Of a DNA stretch of 64,000 nucleotides, positions 9,522 through 21,030 are shown in pieces; position 1 is the stretch's first letter, and the number at the start of each line of letters is the position of its first letter. The stretch lies in assembly GCA_037576215.1 (NCBI GenBank), contig JBANDB010000005.1, positions 1,488,001 through 1,552,000 of the forward strand, written 5' to 3'. Made by a program: the position numbers and the translations under genes. The notes under the pieces were generated by a model, which made no database searches, was not told the DNA's origin, and worked only from the letters and a program-made list of their open reading frames with translations. This DNA comes from Armillaria gallica. Lineage: Eukaryota; Basidiomycota; Agaricomycetes; Agaricales; Physalacriaceae.

Positions 9522-12500
9522 CTAGGATGATACTGCGTGGTCGAATTTCTCGCACACACTAGTAACCATGTCCTTCATCGAAAACACATCCGACAGGTAG
9601 ACCATAGGAACGTCTGCACCTATATCCTTCAACAGACGACCACGAATTTGTGCGAATGCAATCGAATCTATCCCGCTGGCGGTTAAAGACTCCTCGAGAT
9701 CTATAGAGGAAAACTTCATCAGCTCAGTGTTTTAACGGTTGCACAGTAACCTTACGAACCTAAATCTTCCCCTTTCCTTAGCTCGAGGACATCCCGTATA
9801 ACGTTGATGAATATCTCTTCTGCCTGATCTTTTGTCGTCGTCGGTGCCGCTGTGCTACTGACATCACCAACGATAGAGGCAAACATCCTGTCCTCCTTGA
9901 ACGCAGGGATCTCACGCATTAGTTCTACATCAAACCTCGCGATGACCTGGACTGGATCATGATGCTTCTTAGCGCGTTCCATTGCCTTCGTAATCACTGG
10001 GATGCCTTCTGCGTTGCTAAGAGGTTTCACGAGGCCCTTCGAAATGTCTAGGTTCCGGATGAGGTTGGACTCCCAAGCGCCTAGCTGGAGGGAGACGGCC
10101 GGAAGACCTAGGGTCTGGCGATACGTAGCGAGGTAATCCAAGAATGAGTTCGCCGCAACGTAGGCGACTTGCCCAACATTTCCTAATGGAACACTGCACT
10201 CAAGTCAGTTTCGTTTCGTATCCCTATCTCACGATGAATACTTACCTGATACTGCTTAGGAGGACGAAATGGTCGATTGTTAGTCCCAGCTCAATGGACA
10301 ACACGTGTAGATTCCACGCTCCGTCGAGTTTTGGCTTCAGTACTTGCTCAAAGTCGTGTTCAGTGACGTTTGGAATAATAGCATCCCGCACAACTCCAGC
10401 GGTGTGGATAATGTTGCGGATGGCGCCAAACCGGTCGTGTATTTCCAGCAGAACCCGATGGAGAGTTTCTTTGTTCGAAGCATCGGCCTGGAAGTACTCT
10501 ACTCTCGAAGATGCTGAGGGTATCGTCGAAAGCTCTTTGATTACCTGTCAGACGTCATATCAATAAGCAGAAAGGCGAAAGGCGAAAGACACGAACTGTT
10601 TCTCTTGACCGCCGACCGATAAATATGATAGTGTGCGTTCCCTTTTTTGCAATGTGAGAAGCCAGAGCCGACCCAATACTTCCAAGTCCGACGATGATGG
10701 TCACACCATCAAAGCTCGCATCGTCGTAATCTTCTAAATGATGTAGCCCTGGCACGAATTCACAGAACTTCTTTTGACCGGCATCATAGCGGACAGAAAT
10801 GATGCTATCTTTGATCACCCTTGACGGTCTTTGTTCCAATTCGCGCCCAATGACATTGATGATCTCGGTAGATGATAGACCTTGAGGGATATCCAAGCCC
10901 CAGATGTTATCGTGTGAGCTGGTCTCTCGACGAAACACTCTGAACATTCCTTGGACCACGGCACCAAGAGAAAACGAATTACCGTTGCCTGTACAGGAGG
11001 AGGACAGAATGATGAGATTATCGTAGTGAATCTTCCCCGTCATCAGCACCTTCATCAGCTGAAGAACCGGTTTCCAGCACATCGAGAATGTGCTCGAAAG
11101 AGGACCGTCGGTGAAAGAGGTCACGTCAATAATGATAGACCTTGCTTTCGTCACGGTGATGTCTGCATCGACAAAAATAAGAGCTGAAGGATCAAAGTTC
11201 GTGCCGTGGATTGTGGCCCACTGTCTGCAGTTGGTTAACTCCGCGTAAGCTAGCTCCGACGTAATTTTTGCAAGTTCTTCTAGTAAAGGGGCACGAGGTG
11301 TGGGGCTGATGTAAAGCACGGAATCCAGAACGGAAGACGGGGATATTGTAGATGCCACGTCTCTCTGTACCCAAGCATTCCTGAACCAGGAACCGGGAAT
11401 GTTTCCTGCGTTCGAGGACGGGGCAACGTTTTGCTTGATTGTCCCCACCGGAATCCATGCAACCGAGTACTTCTTGCAGGACACAAGAAACTCTCCGTCG
11501 TTAGAAAAGACGTCGAAGTTAACAGCCATAACATGGTCATTTCTCTCCATACTGATAGGAAGATGATAGCGACAAACGAAACTCAGCGGTAAGTCGTCAG
11601 TGTAGAATGTTAAGCCTTCAAGGGAAGATGGTAAGAAGGATCCTTCCGTTCGTTCCGTCGGAGGAGCATTTCCCAATAATGTGGTAACCACGCCGAACAT
11701 ATGCAAGCATGGGTCCAATTTGCGAATATAGTCATACTCGGGATAGTGCGTCGAAGGATCAACTACGATACACGCGTCAACTCGATCATCCCAAACGTCG
11801 AATCGAGTGACATTGCGGAAGGTTTCGCCGAAATGAACGTGTTTGAAGGCACTGTAGACCCTGTCTTGGTCAATCACTTCGTTCGGTGGAATATGCGACG
11901 ACCACTGTTTGTATGGGTATGGCGACAGTGAGGAGGCGAAGTGTCCTGAGCAGACTTTGTCATGCTCTTGGAACGTTGTGCCTTGGTACAACGTGAAAAC
12001 CCCGTCGCTATCTAGTACCGCCTCTACGTGGATGTCCTCATCCACAATAAGAGGTCGATGGAACCGTATGTTCTTTAAAGACCGCCCTGAATTCCTCGAC
12101 AATGAGATGAAGAAACTCGCCAACGCAGCTGCTGGAACAACTCGATGGCCTTCAATCATATGGTCATCCAAGACAGCACGAAGACTGTGCGGGATGAAGA
12201 AGATCTCCTTTTTCTTGCCGTTACCGTTAGCAGGTACTGCGGATGGGGAGTCACCTATATTGTCGTAGGTAGGTATGAAAGCGGGATAGTGCCGTTGACG
12301 TTGGAAGGGATATGTAGGAATGTCAGTTTTTGAGTACGAATTCGGCCGCTGTGCATATAATTTGGCGAGATCGAGACTAGCACCACTTTGGTATAGGTTT
12401 GCCAATCCTTTGAAGAGCGCCATCTCTTGGTTGGTACCTTTCTTCCCTGAGATGGAGATCTTGACCTTGTCGACAAGACCCTGGGATAGACCCCAGAATG

Positions 12501-15500
12501 TTTGTTGGGGACCAATATCAAGGACAGTATTAATCAATTTGTCACTTTTCAATTCGTCCAGCGCCTGAGAAAACAGTACGGGATTTTGAGCATGATCAAC
12601 CTATAAATAATTATAATCAAGTATTATGATGTAGCACGAACACGAACCCAATAGGTTGAGGGCAAAGAACTCTGGGCACGGATCGGCCTGCCCGTGACGG
12701 TCGAAAACATTGGGACTTGCAATGGTCGATTGGGTAAGTCATGTTCACGGATCGTCTCTCCCAAGGCAGATAAAGCCGGGAAAATAGATGGACTATGAAA
12801 GCCTGCGAAGAAATTTTGGTAAGCAGAACGAGGCGTTGTGGAGGTCATACCTTGATCAACATTTAGCGTTGCTGCTCTGATCCCATCTCTCTTTACAGCA
12901 AAGACTAGTGCCTTGACGGATTCTGCTTCGCCGGATGCAACATGAGAGTCGGAACCATTGAAAACAGCTATCACCACAGACTCGGAGATGCCTAAGTTGT
13001 TCAGGTATTGTCGGATCGCATCCTCGCCAGCAGCAATGGCTGCCATAGCGCCCCGATGCTGCCCCCTGGGCATCAAAATGCGAGCTCTCTGAACCACAAA
13101 ACGTACGCCTTCCTCATAATTGAATATTCCGGCAACAACTGATTACCTAATTAGAGATGAGGAAAACACCGGTGATAAAAAGAACTCACCTGCAGCGGCA
13201 ATTTCGCCTAAACTGTGACCAATAACAGCTTGATGCTGTACTCCCAACGACTGGAGCCAAACGCAGATGCTATATTGGTAGATGAATGTGCAAACCTGGC
13301 CGACTTCACTGTCGTTGATGTCGCGATCATTCGAAGAATTACCACCGACAAGAATATCCATCACCGAAAACCCACAATACTGGAACGCGACATCGCAGTG
13401 CTCTCGGAGTACACCATGGAATCCTTCGAAGCTCATGGCCAAGTCGCGAGCCATTCCAGCGTACTGCGATCCCTGTCCTGAAAACCCAAAGACAGTCTTC
13501 GGATTTGATGGACGGGTTTCGGTATGATCAGTTAACCGATCCTCCAGCTTCTCGATTAACTCGTCTACAGTATGTACGACGCAAGCAAACCGGAACCGGT
13601 AATGCTCTCTCCCCACGCAGCTGGTGTAGCAGATCGACTTGAATTGTTCCTCCTCTACCGATGCGCAAAAGTCGATGTACTTTTGGATGTAAGACTTCAA
13701 CGCCGGCTCCGACTTGGCGCTCACGACGAAGAGCATGGGTTCCGAGCTCAGTGTTGGGGCTGAATGGTCATCTCGGGGCTCAACACTTTCAATTACGGCG
13801 CCAGAAATGGTACCAGCAAATCCGTAAGCTCTGGCAGGGAGCAATTAACAACGGCGAACATAGACGTGGAATGGAACATACAGGACAAGAGCACGCAGTG
13901 GATTGTTCGTGTTCGGTAATTCCACGGGTTGATGGGGTATGTGCATGGGAATCAGATTGCAGTCAATATTCGGATTCAGGTTTGACGCAGTAAGATGCGT
14001 CAAACCGGGTACAGATCGATGAGAAAGAGACGCCAGGGCCTTTACCATGCCAACCAGACCCGAGCTGGTCTCGGTATGTCCCACGCAGCTTTTTGCCGCA
14101 CCGACGATCAATGGATGATCCGTGGTGTGACTATTCTTGAACACATCGTTGATTCCTTCCATCTCGATCAGGTCGCCAAGTGAAGTTCCTACATATGCCA
14201 ATGAGCTGATAGACCGACATCTTTATTTTACACATACCAGTACCGTGTGCTTCAATAAAGCTGATAACCTATCAGCCCCAAGCAAAGTAGAAAATTAAAT
14301 AACACGCACTCGATATCTGACGGCTTTATTGAAGCTTTACTAAGGAGCGATCTCTGTAACAAGGCCTGCGCTGAGGATGACGGAGCAACCATCCCTTGGC
14401 TACGACCATTATGAAGTGTATTTGTGGACTTGATGACTCCAAGGATGTCGTCGTTGTCTCGCAAAGCAGCTTGACGTGTTTTGAGGACGATGGCTACAAC
14501 AGCTTCGGAAGGAATATATCTTGAGATATATAAGATTTCAAGAGAAAGCCGGAGGTGATGAAAGACGGACCCATCAGCTTCGTCAGTAAACGTTGCACAC
14601 CGAGATTTTGTAGACGTCATTTGTTGCGCTGAGAGAAAGCTAGAAAATTCGGGATCAGTTTTTGCAGCCTAAGTTACAGAAAGACTTTCACCCGAATGTC
14701 CCTGGCCTACGCTTTTGGTCAGAGACGAGACTTGCAACACGAGAAAGACAAATGGCGCACCAGGAGTGTGTGTTCACGCCAGCTACAATAGCAGATCCTC
14801 CCCCAGAGTTCAGGTAATTAACGGCTACAGAGAATCATTGAGTATACAGTGAATAAAATTATAGCGCATCGAACCTTGGTCTAACGCCACAAGGCTACCG
14901 CTACAAGCAGTATCGACTGCTATAGAAGGTCCGTGAACGTCCAGAAGACTGTTGTCATCGAGAATAAGAACAAGCAGTCATCCGATGAGTGCATACATCT
15001 AACGTACTAGCTGATTCTGCCGCAGGCGGTACTGTTCGCGATGCCTGTACCGTAATAACGAGTGTAGGCTGAAAGTATGGTAAGTCACAGTAAACGATGG
15101 ACCCAAAATGGTAGCTACCTGCGTATCCTTGGTCGAGAAACAGCAGCTGTTGATATCCTTCATCCAATCCAGTCGCAACAAACACGCCCATATCAGTGCC
15201 CTTGACACGCGATAGCGGGATATTGGCGTTTTCTAGAGCCTCAAACGCTGCTTCCAGGGTCAACCTAATAGATGGTGCTATAAATAATGCCTCCGCAGAA
15301 CTGATACCGAAGAAGCTGTTGTCAAAACTAGCGTAATCGACAAAACCAGCTTTATCGAAAGTGATATCGCAAGGACGGGAAGCCTTGGAGGTCGTGTAAA
15401 AGCCTTTATGGTCCCATCGGTCAGATGGTATCGGAATAATGAGGTCTTCACGTTTCTCGACGAGGGCATTCCAGAATGATTCCACGTTATTGATATCTCC

Positions 15501-17822
15501 GGGAAGGCGCATAGCCTGACCGACGACTACTACTTCGTCAACTGACCCCGGGGATGGAAGAACGTTAGAGCCATTGTTTTGGGGCCCATTGACGAGTCCG
15601 AGCTTCGTGTGAACCGCATGAATCAAAGAGTCGAGATCGATATAAGTATGACAAGCGTTGAGAGGAAGATCGAGATGCAGGCGGCGGTTTACGGAATTTA
15701 TGATCATCAATGCCATGGCAGAATCCATTCCGAGCTAAAGCATAAATCAATACGGCATTGATAGAAATGAATAGCCGCCCGTACCTCGGCAAAACCTGCA
15801 TCAGCGTGCGCAAGGAGAATATCTTCAGATAGCCCTAACGCGATCGACACAGAGTGGATCACAATGTCTTTCGCGGCGTCGGCAGTCCAAGATCTGGAGG
15901 GGTGAGAAGAGGCTGCTGCAGGAGAGGGAGCAGGCGGTAATTCTTTTACAAGATCCCCGAATAGATTCTCCAGCTTCTTACGCCAGATGAGGTGCTTCCT
16001 GTTTAATGGGATTGATGAACCAGCGCCAAGCATGATGATGCGACTCCACAATATGCGTAACGGAGGAGGCAACGATCTATTAACTGTAGCTGTAGTCTTG
16101 GTTACCTCTTCGTACGCCTCCTCTCCTGTTAACGTGGTCTCTGCGGTGAGCTCGACGATCAAACACACAAATTGCGATGCGCCACGAAGGAAATTGTTCC
16201 CAACGATGCATGACCGGGCGATGACCGGGTTATCGTTAAACGTCTTCTCGTGAATCCTTGGGTCCATTATTTCACCGGAATCTAGCTGATAATGACGAGA
16301 TGTATGATTAGCATGGTTCTGTAACTGCGAAAAGTGGCTCAACCTGGATGAAGTCCTCCTTTCGGCCTTTCCAAATCAACCTATTATTGGATGTTCTGGT
16401 GTATATATCGCCCGTGTGGAAGGTAACACTGCCTTCGACGTCTGCAGTGAATGCCGATGAATCGTGGTGTAAATAGCCCTTTGCAATTGTCTTGCTAGTA
16501 ATCCATAACTCGCCTATAAGGAATCGTTAGCCGCTAGCACAACTAAAGCATGATGCTGACCTGTTCCCTTCTCCGTGCTATCTTTATCATCGATGTAAAG
16601 ACTAGCTTCCGAGATGAGGCAGTCATCAACGTCCCAACCATTTTCGTCCTCATTGCGAGGTGGCAATCCGTGAAACAGTGGACCTATTCAGACGTAGTGA
16701 GTCTAACCATAAGGGGGAAAGAGTAACACCTAAATACCTCCGAATTCCGTCATCCCGATTGCCAGAACCATGGGCAACCCGAGCTGCTGCGACCATTCCA
16801 AGACATCCGCGTTCATTGTTGCACCGCCAGCTGCTAGAGTCTTAAAACTTCTGAGGGAATCCGTAATACGCGCCTGGCGAGCGGCATGAGCCTCCTTGAT
16901 CCAGCCATCCCTGAGAACCTCAAAGAACCAAGGAACTCCGGTAAAAACGTCGGCTTTCTCCTCCAATATGGCGTCCAAAAGGAGTTCGGCTAGAGTACGA
17001 GACGCCATCAGTCCTTGATGGGCCACTTGATATCCCGATGGCATCAATGCGAAGATGTAACATCCTGCGGTCAGGATGGTGCAGGCTCCAATGTCGTGAC
17101 TAAGCCCGATAACATGGGACCACGGAGACCAGCCAAGGACGCGGAGATGGTCAAACGAGTGATGGGGAAAGGACTTCTTCAACCAGGAGATCTGGGCCTG
17201 ACAACGGGTAAGTACCGTATCATGAGTTAGTGGTACACATTTAAGATTAGATACATCCGATGCTGAAGAGGTGAAGACGAGAAGGCAAGTGTCGGATGGG
17301 TTGGAGCGACCGGTAGAGATAAAGTTGGTGTCATGTGAATGTTGCTGTTTATAAGCCGCAATAATGTTCTCTTCAGCGTCGAACACATGGAGAGGAATAG
17401 ACATGTCTAAATAGATTACAGGGTCAATGGCCATTAAATCAACTTCAATTCGTACCTTTGACCACGGTCTGAGTGATAATAACATTCGAAGCGACCACCA
17501 CAACGCCAGGATTCACGATACGAAGCATGGATTCCAGCATATGCTTTGGAGCATGGTGATCAATGGGCGCGACTATCCCTCCGATACGCCACACCGCGAG
17601 CAGGCAGGCAAAAAGATAGGGATGGTTTTCGCCAATAAATGCGACGGTTGGATGAAGCCCGTATTCCTCTTCGAAGCGTCGCCCAATGGCGTGTGTGATG
17701 TAATCCAATTCTGTGTATGTCCATCGATCTTCTCCGCACTTCAGCGCGTCGCGGTGGGCGTGTTCAGACGAGCATATGTGACGGAAGACATCGATGACTG
17801 TATCACCGGGGAGATGAGCCAT
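9522..17822 (-). CDS. Hybrid AMP-ligase/polyketide synthase (A-ACP-KS-AT-DH-KR-ACP)
   Basis: Twenty-one exons (17822-17456, 17406-16738, 16683-16561, 16513-16344, 16285-15785, 15734-15119, 15068-15008, 14948-14875, 14824-14761, 14706-14692, 14639-14571, 14519-14306, 14268-14238, 14188-13882, 13830-13190, 13138-12851, 12802-12648, 12600-10597, 10544-10246, 10193-9760, 9700-9522) join in frame into about 2426 residues. Domains: acyl-AMP ligase, about 1-550 (VPLTH, GMTEFGG, GRKEDFIQLDSGE); ACP with LGMDS, Ser615; KS, about 677-1095, Cys851 in DTACSG, His989 in EAHGTGT, His1029 in KSCVGH; AT, Ser1300 in GHSLG, later GFHS; DH, His1602 in HMIEGHRVVP, Asp1751 in DPCLH; KR, GLGSIG near 2093, Tyr2234; terminal ACP, Ser2380 in GIDS. 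No methyltransferase, enoylreductase, condensation, thioesterase or reductase domain is seen. Expected role: cytosolic activation of a carboxylic acid, loading on ACP1, then malonyl extension with ketoreduction and dehydration. Release must be by another protein or spontaneous. The start at 17822 is the first ATG before the ligase fold. Confidence 0.93.
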
Positions 17823-18493
17823 GGAGAGAGAGGGAAGGGAAAGGATGACTCTGTGCTTGGTTGTTGTAAAAAAAAAAGTTTCAGATAGATATCCGACGCG
17901 ACGACCTTGACGGAGGTGAAATAGACCCTGCAAGAGGATTTCCCCTGATTTCTTGAACCCCCTAATCTCTACTAGGGTCCCTTCCCGCTGTCATAATTCA
18001 AGTTCCATCCAATAATAATGATCGTATAAAAATCCATCCAAGATGCGAAATGGAACTTAAGATCGATATACGACTGAACGGTACCGCCAAACGCCACCTT
18101 TTTTACGCAATGAGGATAATTACTCCGTGCATGCGGTAAGGCACAGCCAACTGTCAGATTGCGAGCGGAACGTACCAGGACCTCCACAAAAGAGGGGGCA
18201 GGGGGCTTGGAGCCGTGTTGCCATCCAGAAAAATAAAAGAGGGAAAAGTGCTATGTCATGTTTTATCTGAATAAAATGGGCTAAATTCCGGAAAGGCTTG
18301 TGTTTTTTGTCCGGATGTGCACTGACGTCCAGGCTGCGTCACTCATCCGGACAAACTCTAGGAGATTTGGCAGGGGCCAGACTGATTCTCACGTTTCGTG
18401 TCCAGATATTCTTTTTGGGCCAAATTTTAGGCTTCGTCACGCTGTAAAGGAAAAGAAGTGAGTGATACAGCTTCCATCTCTGCGATTAACTCA
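17823..18493. other. Upstream region of the megasynthase
   Basis: No gene is supported. A run of nine T on the coding strand (about 17868-17878) lies about 50 bases before the start codon, and the inverted repeat at 18307-18354 lies about 0.5 kb upstream. Confidence 0.45.
18307..18354. repeat. Inverted repeat with 11-bp perfect arms
   Basis: TTGTCCGGATG (18307-18317) and CATCCGGACAA (18344-18354) are perfect complements around a 26-base loop. It sits between the megasynthase start and the next minus-strand frame. It may be a regulator-binding dyad or a small foldback remnant; the choice is not resolved. Confidence 0.5.
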
Positions 18494-18856
18494 CTATACG
18501 GCACGCTGGGCCGAAAAGGATCCAGGTGAACCGACCAGAGGTGGACAAATGCAAGAATACTGCATGTTGTGCGATTGATGAAGTGTAACCGAAGCATCAT
18601 CGCGAGACACATACGGGCAACATGCCAAATTCGGTCTCAATACTAAGTGGTCTTCAGTTTCAGGTTTTTGATCAACTACAGGCGATGATCTATGTATCGA
18701 CGCATCGTTTGAGACTGTAACGTCCATGGATGGTCCTAAAGCATAAGTCCGTGTCTCTCGGAGGATCGGGAGAACGTAGAGTAAGGGGAGCGACGCGACG
18801 TCGTTGCTGAGAGCAAGTTCCGGGTTCCGGACCGAGCCCACGGTGATGATGGCCAT
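18494..18856 (-). CDS. Possible small gene, unknown
   Basis: An ATG-initiated frame of 120 codons starts at 18856 in reasonable context and begins with a hydrophobic VASLPLLYVLPILRE stretch, then becomes hydrophilic. A possible donor (GTATGTG near 18615) would move into a second open frame ending at 18427, so the 3' structure is uncertain. No domain is recognised. It could be a fragment or chance. Confidence 0.3.
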   Translation of the reverse strand: MAIITVGSVRNPELALSNDVASLPLLYVLPILRETRTYALGPSMDVTVSNDASIHRSSPVVDQKPETEDHLVLRPNLACCPYVSRDDASVTLHQSHNMQYSCICPPLVGSPGSFSAQRAV

Positions 18857-19344
18857 TACTTATTTTAAGTACCGCTCATATTTGCTCCGATCAGAATTCA
18901 GCTTATACATTCAATCAACAACCTTTCTTCATACAGATCATTCAGTCAGGTTCATGAAACTATGCAACAAACATTCTGCCTAAAATTGGCTTTTCAGAAA
19001 AGAAGAGGTGTCTTTCTTGAGGTTCTACGCCCTTGCACGACGACGAGTGAAATAACAAAAGAAGTCGACAAGGAAGTCACCTCTTCAAGTAGGATTTCTT
19101 CAGAGGATGAAAGAAGCTGAAGTCGGCGCAGAAAACGTGAGTTGATTAGCATCCAGTCATTGCTCGGATGATGACAACATTTACATTCTGTTCCAGACAT
19201 CACATTAAAATAGGTAAAAAGAGGACACGGACGATACAGAAAAATGGCGACATGGACTGGTAAAAGACGACGTCATGGAGAGTAATGAACAGAAATACAA
19301 GACAGTCAACATCTTGTGTCCCTCTTCTAGTCATGATAAAGCGT
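18857..19344. other. Intergenic, no feature seen
   Basis: Short frames only. This is the region beyond the 3' end of the first dioxygenase gene. Confidence 0.5.
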
Positions 19345-20745
19345 TCATGCAATGGAGGTAGTATTGGTACCATTTCCGCCTGAAGGCGGGGCACCATCGA
19401 CACCAATGGCTGTAGCATTGGAATTGACAATACCTCCAGCTGAAGTAAGATAACCGCCGGGAGAGGACTCGTAGCTAGCTGTAAGGTCCACGCCGACTAT
19501 GCCCCAGCTGCGTGAAAACAATCACTAACAGCAACGACGGAAAGCAATGACCAACACTCACAAAAGGAGACCGCTTGAGAGGTCGTCGCCGAGGTATACG
19601 TACTCCAAGATGGGGTCGACACCGGTTCCATTGTCGGGCGTGACACCCGCAATGAATACGCGGTCATCCTCGTTTTCTGTGATAGCGATGGTATTGTTGC
19701 TATAAGGAGAGGAGGCCTCGACGGCGGTGATGAGGTCTTGGTCGAAGAACACTTGGCCTGTGGTGATCGTGTTAGTGAACGTATCAAGGACAAGGCTGTA
19801 CGCAAGGCCTACCGATGTGTTGGTTACCATCCGATGAGAAGGTACCATTATCGGAGAGGGTACCGTTTTCATGGACTATCATATGGAAGTGAGTGGCCCG
19901 CCCCGAGTAGTGTCCTTGGAAAGCCATCAGTTCGCGAAGGAAAGTAGTAGATAGAGAACCAACATACCTGGGAATATGGTCTCAAACTGAGCGTACCCTT
20001 CATCGTTCATTTGCTGGATACCACGTAAGAAAGTCGTGTTCTACGAAGTAAATGTCAGCAGAGATGAGAAATTAAACCGCTTTACCGACTCACCCAGTTA
20101 CTTTCATCGGTGTCATCACCATTGCCTTCTGCGACGATTCCGGCGTAGACCCCAGTCGCGTTACAATGCCAAACATCGAGATATACGCCAGTTAAGGGCT
20201 CGCAAGTCGAGACATCGATTAGCTCGATGTCAACGTATGCGGGTACTCCGGTCTGATTCTCCCTCATGTCGGAGCGAATGTATTCGCCCTGAACATAATA
20301 CGGGCCCTGTTCAAGCTCGGGAGTGAGTACACAAGACGTGTTTGAGGTGAAGGGGTCGGAGTCGGAGGTGAGTCCTGTCACATTCGACAGGTGGGTTGTG
20401 TTCACGACCTCGTCCACCGTAAGAGCACGTTTATAAGGAGAACCTGAACAAGAGATTGAATTAGTACATGTCTGAGGAGATACGATGAGAAGAATACTAA
20501 CGAGTGGCAAGTCCGCGTTTCTGTCGGAGCTCCTCAGCAAGTACGGTGCGACGAGCAATAGACCTGTCTGTGTATCCACGCCGAGCAAGGTGGCTCTGGC
20601 AATCCGCAAGGGAACGGCGAGTAGCCGTCTCCAGCTCGGCACGACGAGCGAGGTCACCTTCCGTCGAAGGAGCTTCACCAGGATGCCCAACGACGCTGTT
20701 GATGACCAGGAGAGCCACAGAGACGATAGCAGTATGATAGAACAT
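19345..20745 (-). CDS. Secreted intradiol ring-cleavage dioxygenase, copy 1
   Basis: Six exons (20745-20502, 20443-20094, 20040-19968, 19914-19813, 19757-19562, 19507-19345) give 375 residues ending at TGA. An N-terminal signal peptide (VSVALLVINSVVG) is followed by a basic pro-like region. The catalytic part has the family's non-haem iron ligand positions: Tyr in QGPYYVQGEY, Tyr in WHCNATGVYAG, and the His pair in ATHFHMIVH. Intradiol dioxygenases open catechol-type rings between the hydroxyls; secreted fungal members are linked to lignin-derived aromatics. Many N-glycosylation sequons fit secretion. The C terminus is Gly/Asn-rich and ends soon after GGNGTN. The paralogue at 47166 has identical intron positions and the first five exons of identical length. 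A TATA-like box lies about 57 bases before the start. Confidence 0.93.
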
Positions 20746-20800
20746 ATTCAAGGATCTGCAGAATGGAATTAGAATGAGACTGACGAAGAAAGATTCCTGG

Positions 20801-20810
20801 ATTTATAGCC
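20801..20810 (-). promoter_or_regulatory. TATA-like box of dioxygenase copy 1
   Basis: The minus strand reads GGCTATAAAT here. The same GCTATA(A/T)AATC context precedes copy 2 (47121-47130), and both are preceded by AGCTGCGGAC, so the core promoter was duplicated with the gene. Confidence 0.55.
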
Positions 20811-20904
20811 TTACCGTCCGCAGCTCATACAACAGCGGAGCGAAGGTCGTTGCCAATGAGAAACATACTTGCGACATCCCATTGGTTGGTTGCTCTAGCC
20901 AATG

Positions 20905-21030
20905 TTCGTTGGACTCTCGCACCACGGGAGGATTTCATACCTCGTCGCGATGCACTGTGCAAATCTGATGGAAGATGATCGCAAATTTCTTTTTGAATAG
21001 GCGCAGGAGCGAATGACGAGAAGGTCATTA
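20905..21030 (-). promoter_or_regulatory. Upstream block conserved between dioxygenase copies
   Basis: On the minus strand this region holds a TCGTCATTCGCTCCTGCGC segment and then ATCAGATTTGCACAGTGCAT. The plus strand near 46918-47000 has the same two segments with few changes and similar spacing. It is either shared promoter sequence or leftover of the duplicated segment. Confidence 0.5.

Noticed and set aside
10951..13993. Numerous plus-strand frames of 60-120 codons opposite the megasynthase
   Set aside because: They are antisense shadows of exons whose minus-strand reading contains complete AT, DH and KR motifs.
14238..14306. Possible frameshift in the KS before EAHGTGT
   Set aside because: A 37-nt intron (donor at 14305, acceptor ending at 14269) joins the two frames in phase, adding only a few residues before the motif.
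9522..17822. Calling the megasynthase a PKS-NRPS
   Set aside because: The adenylating domain is N-terminal with only an ACP behind it; no condensation domain or amino-acid-type module is present.
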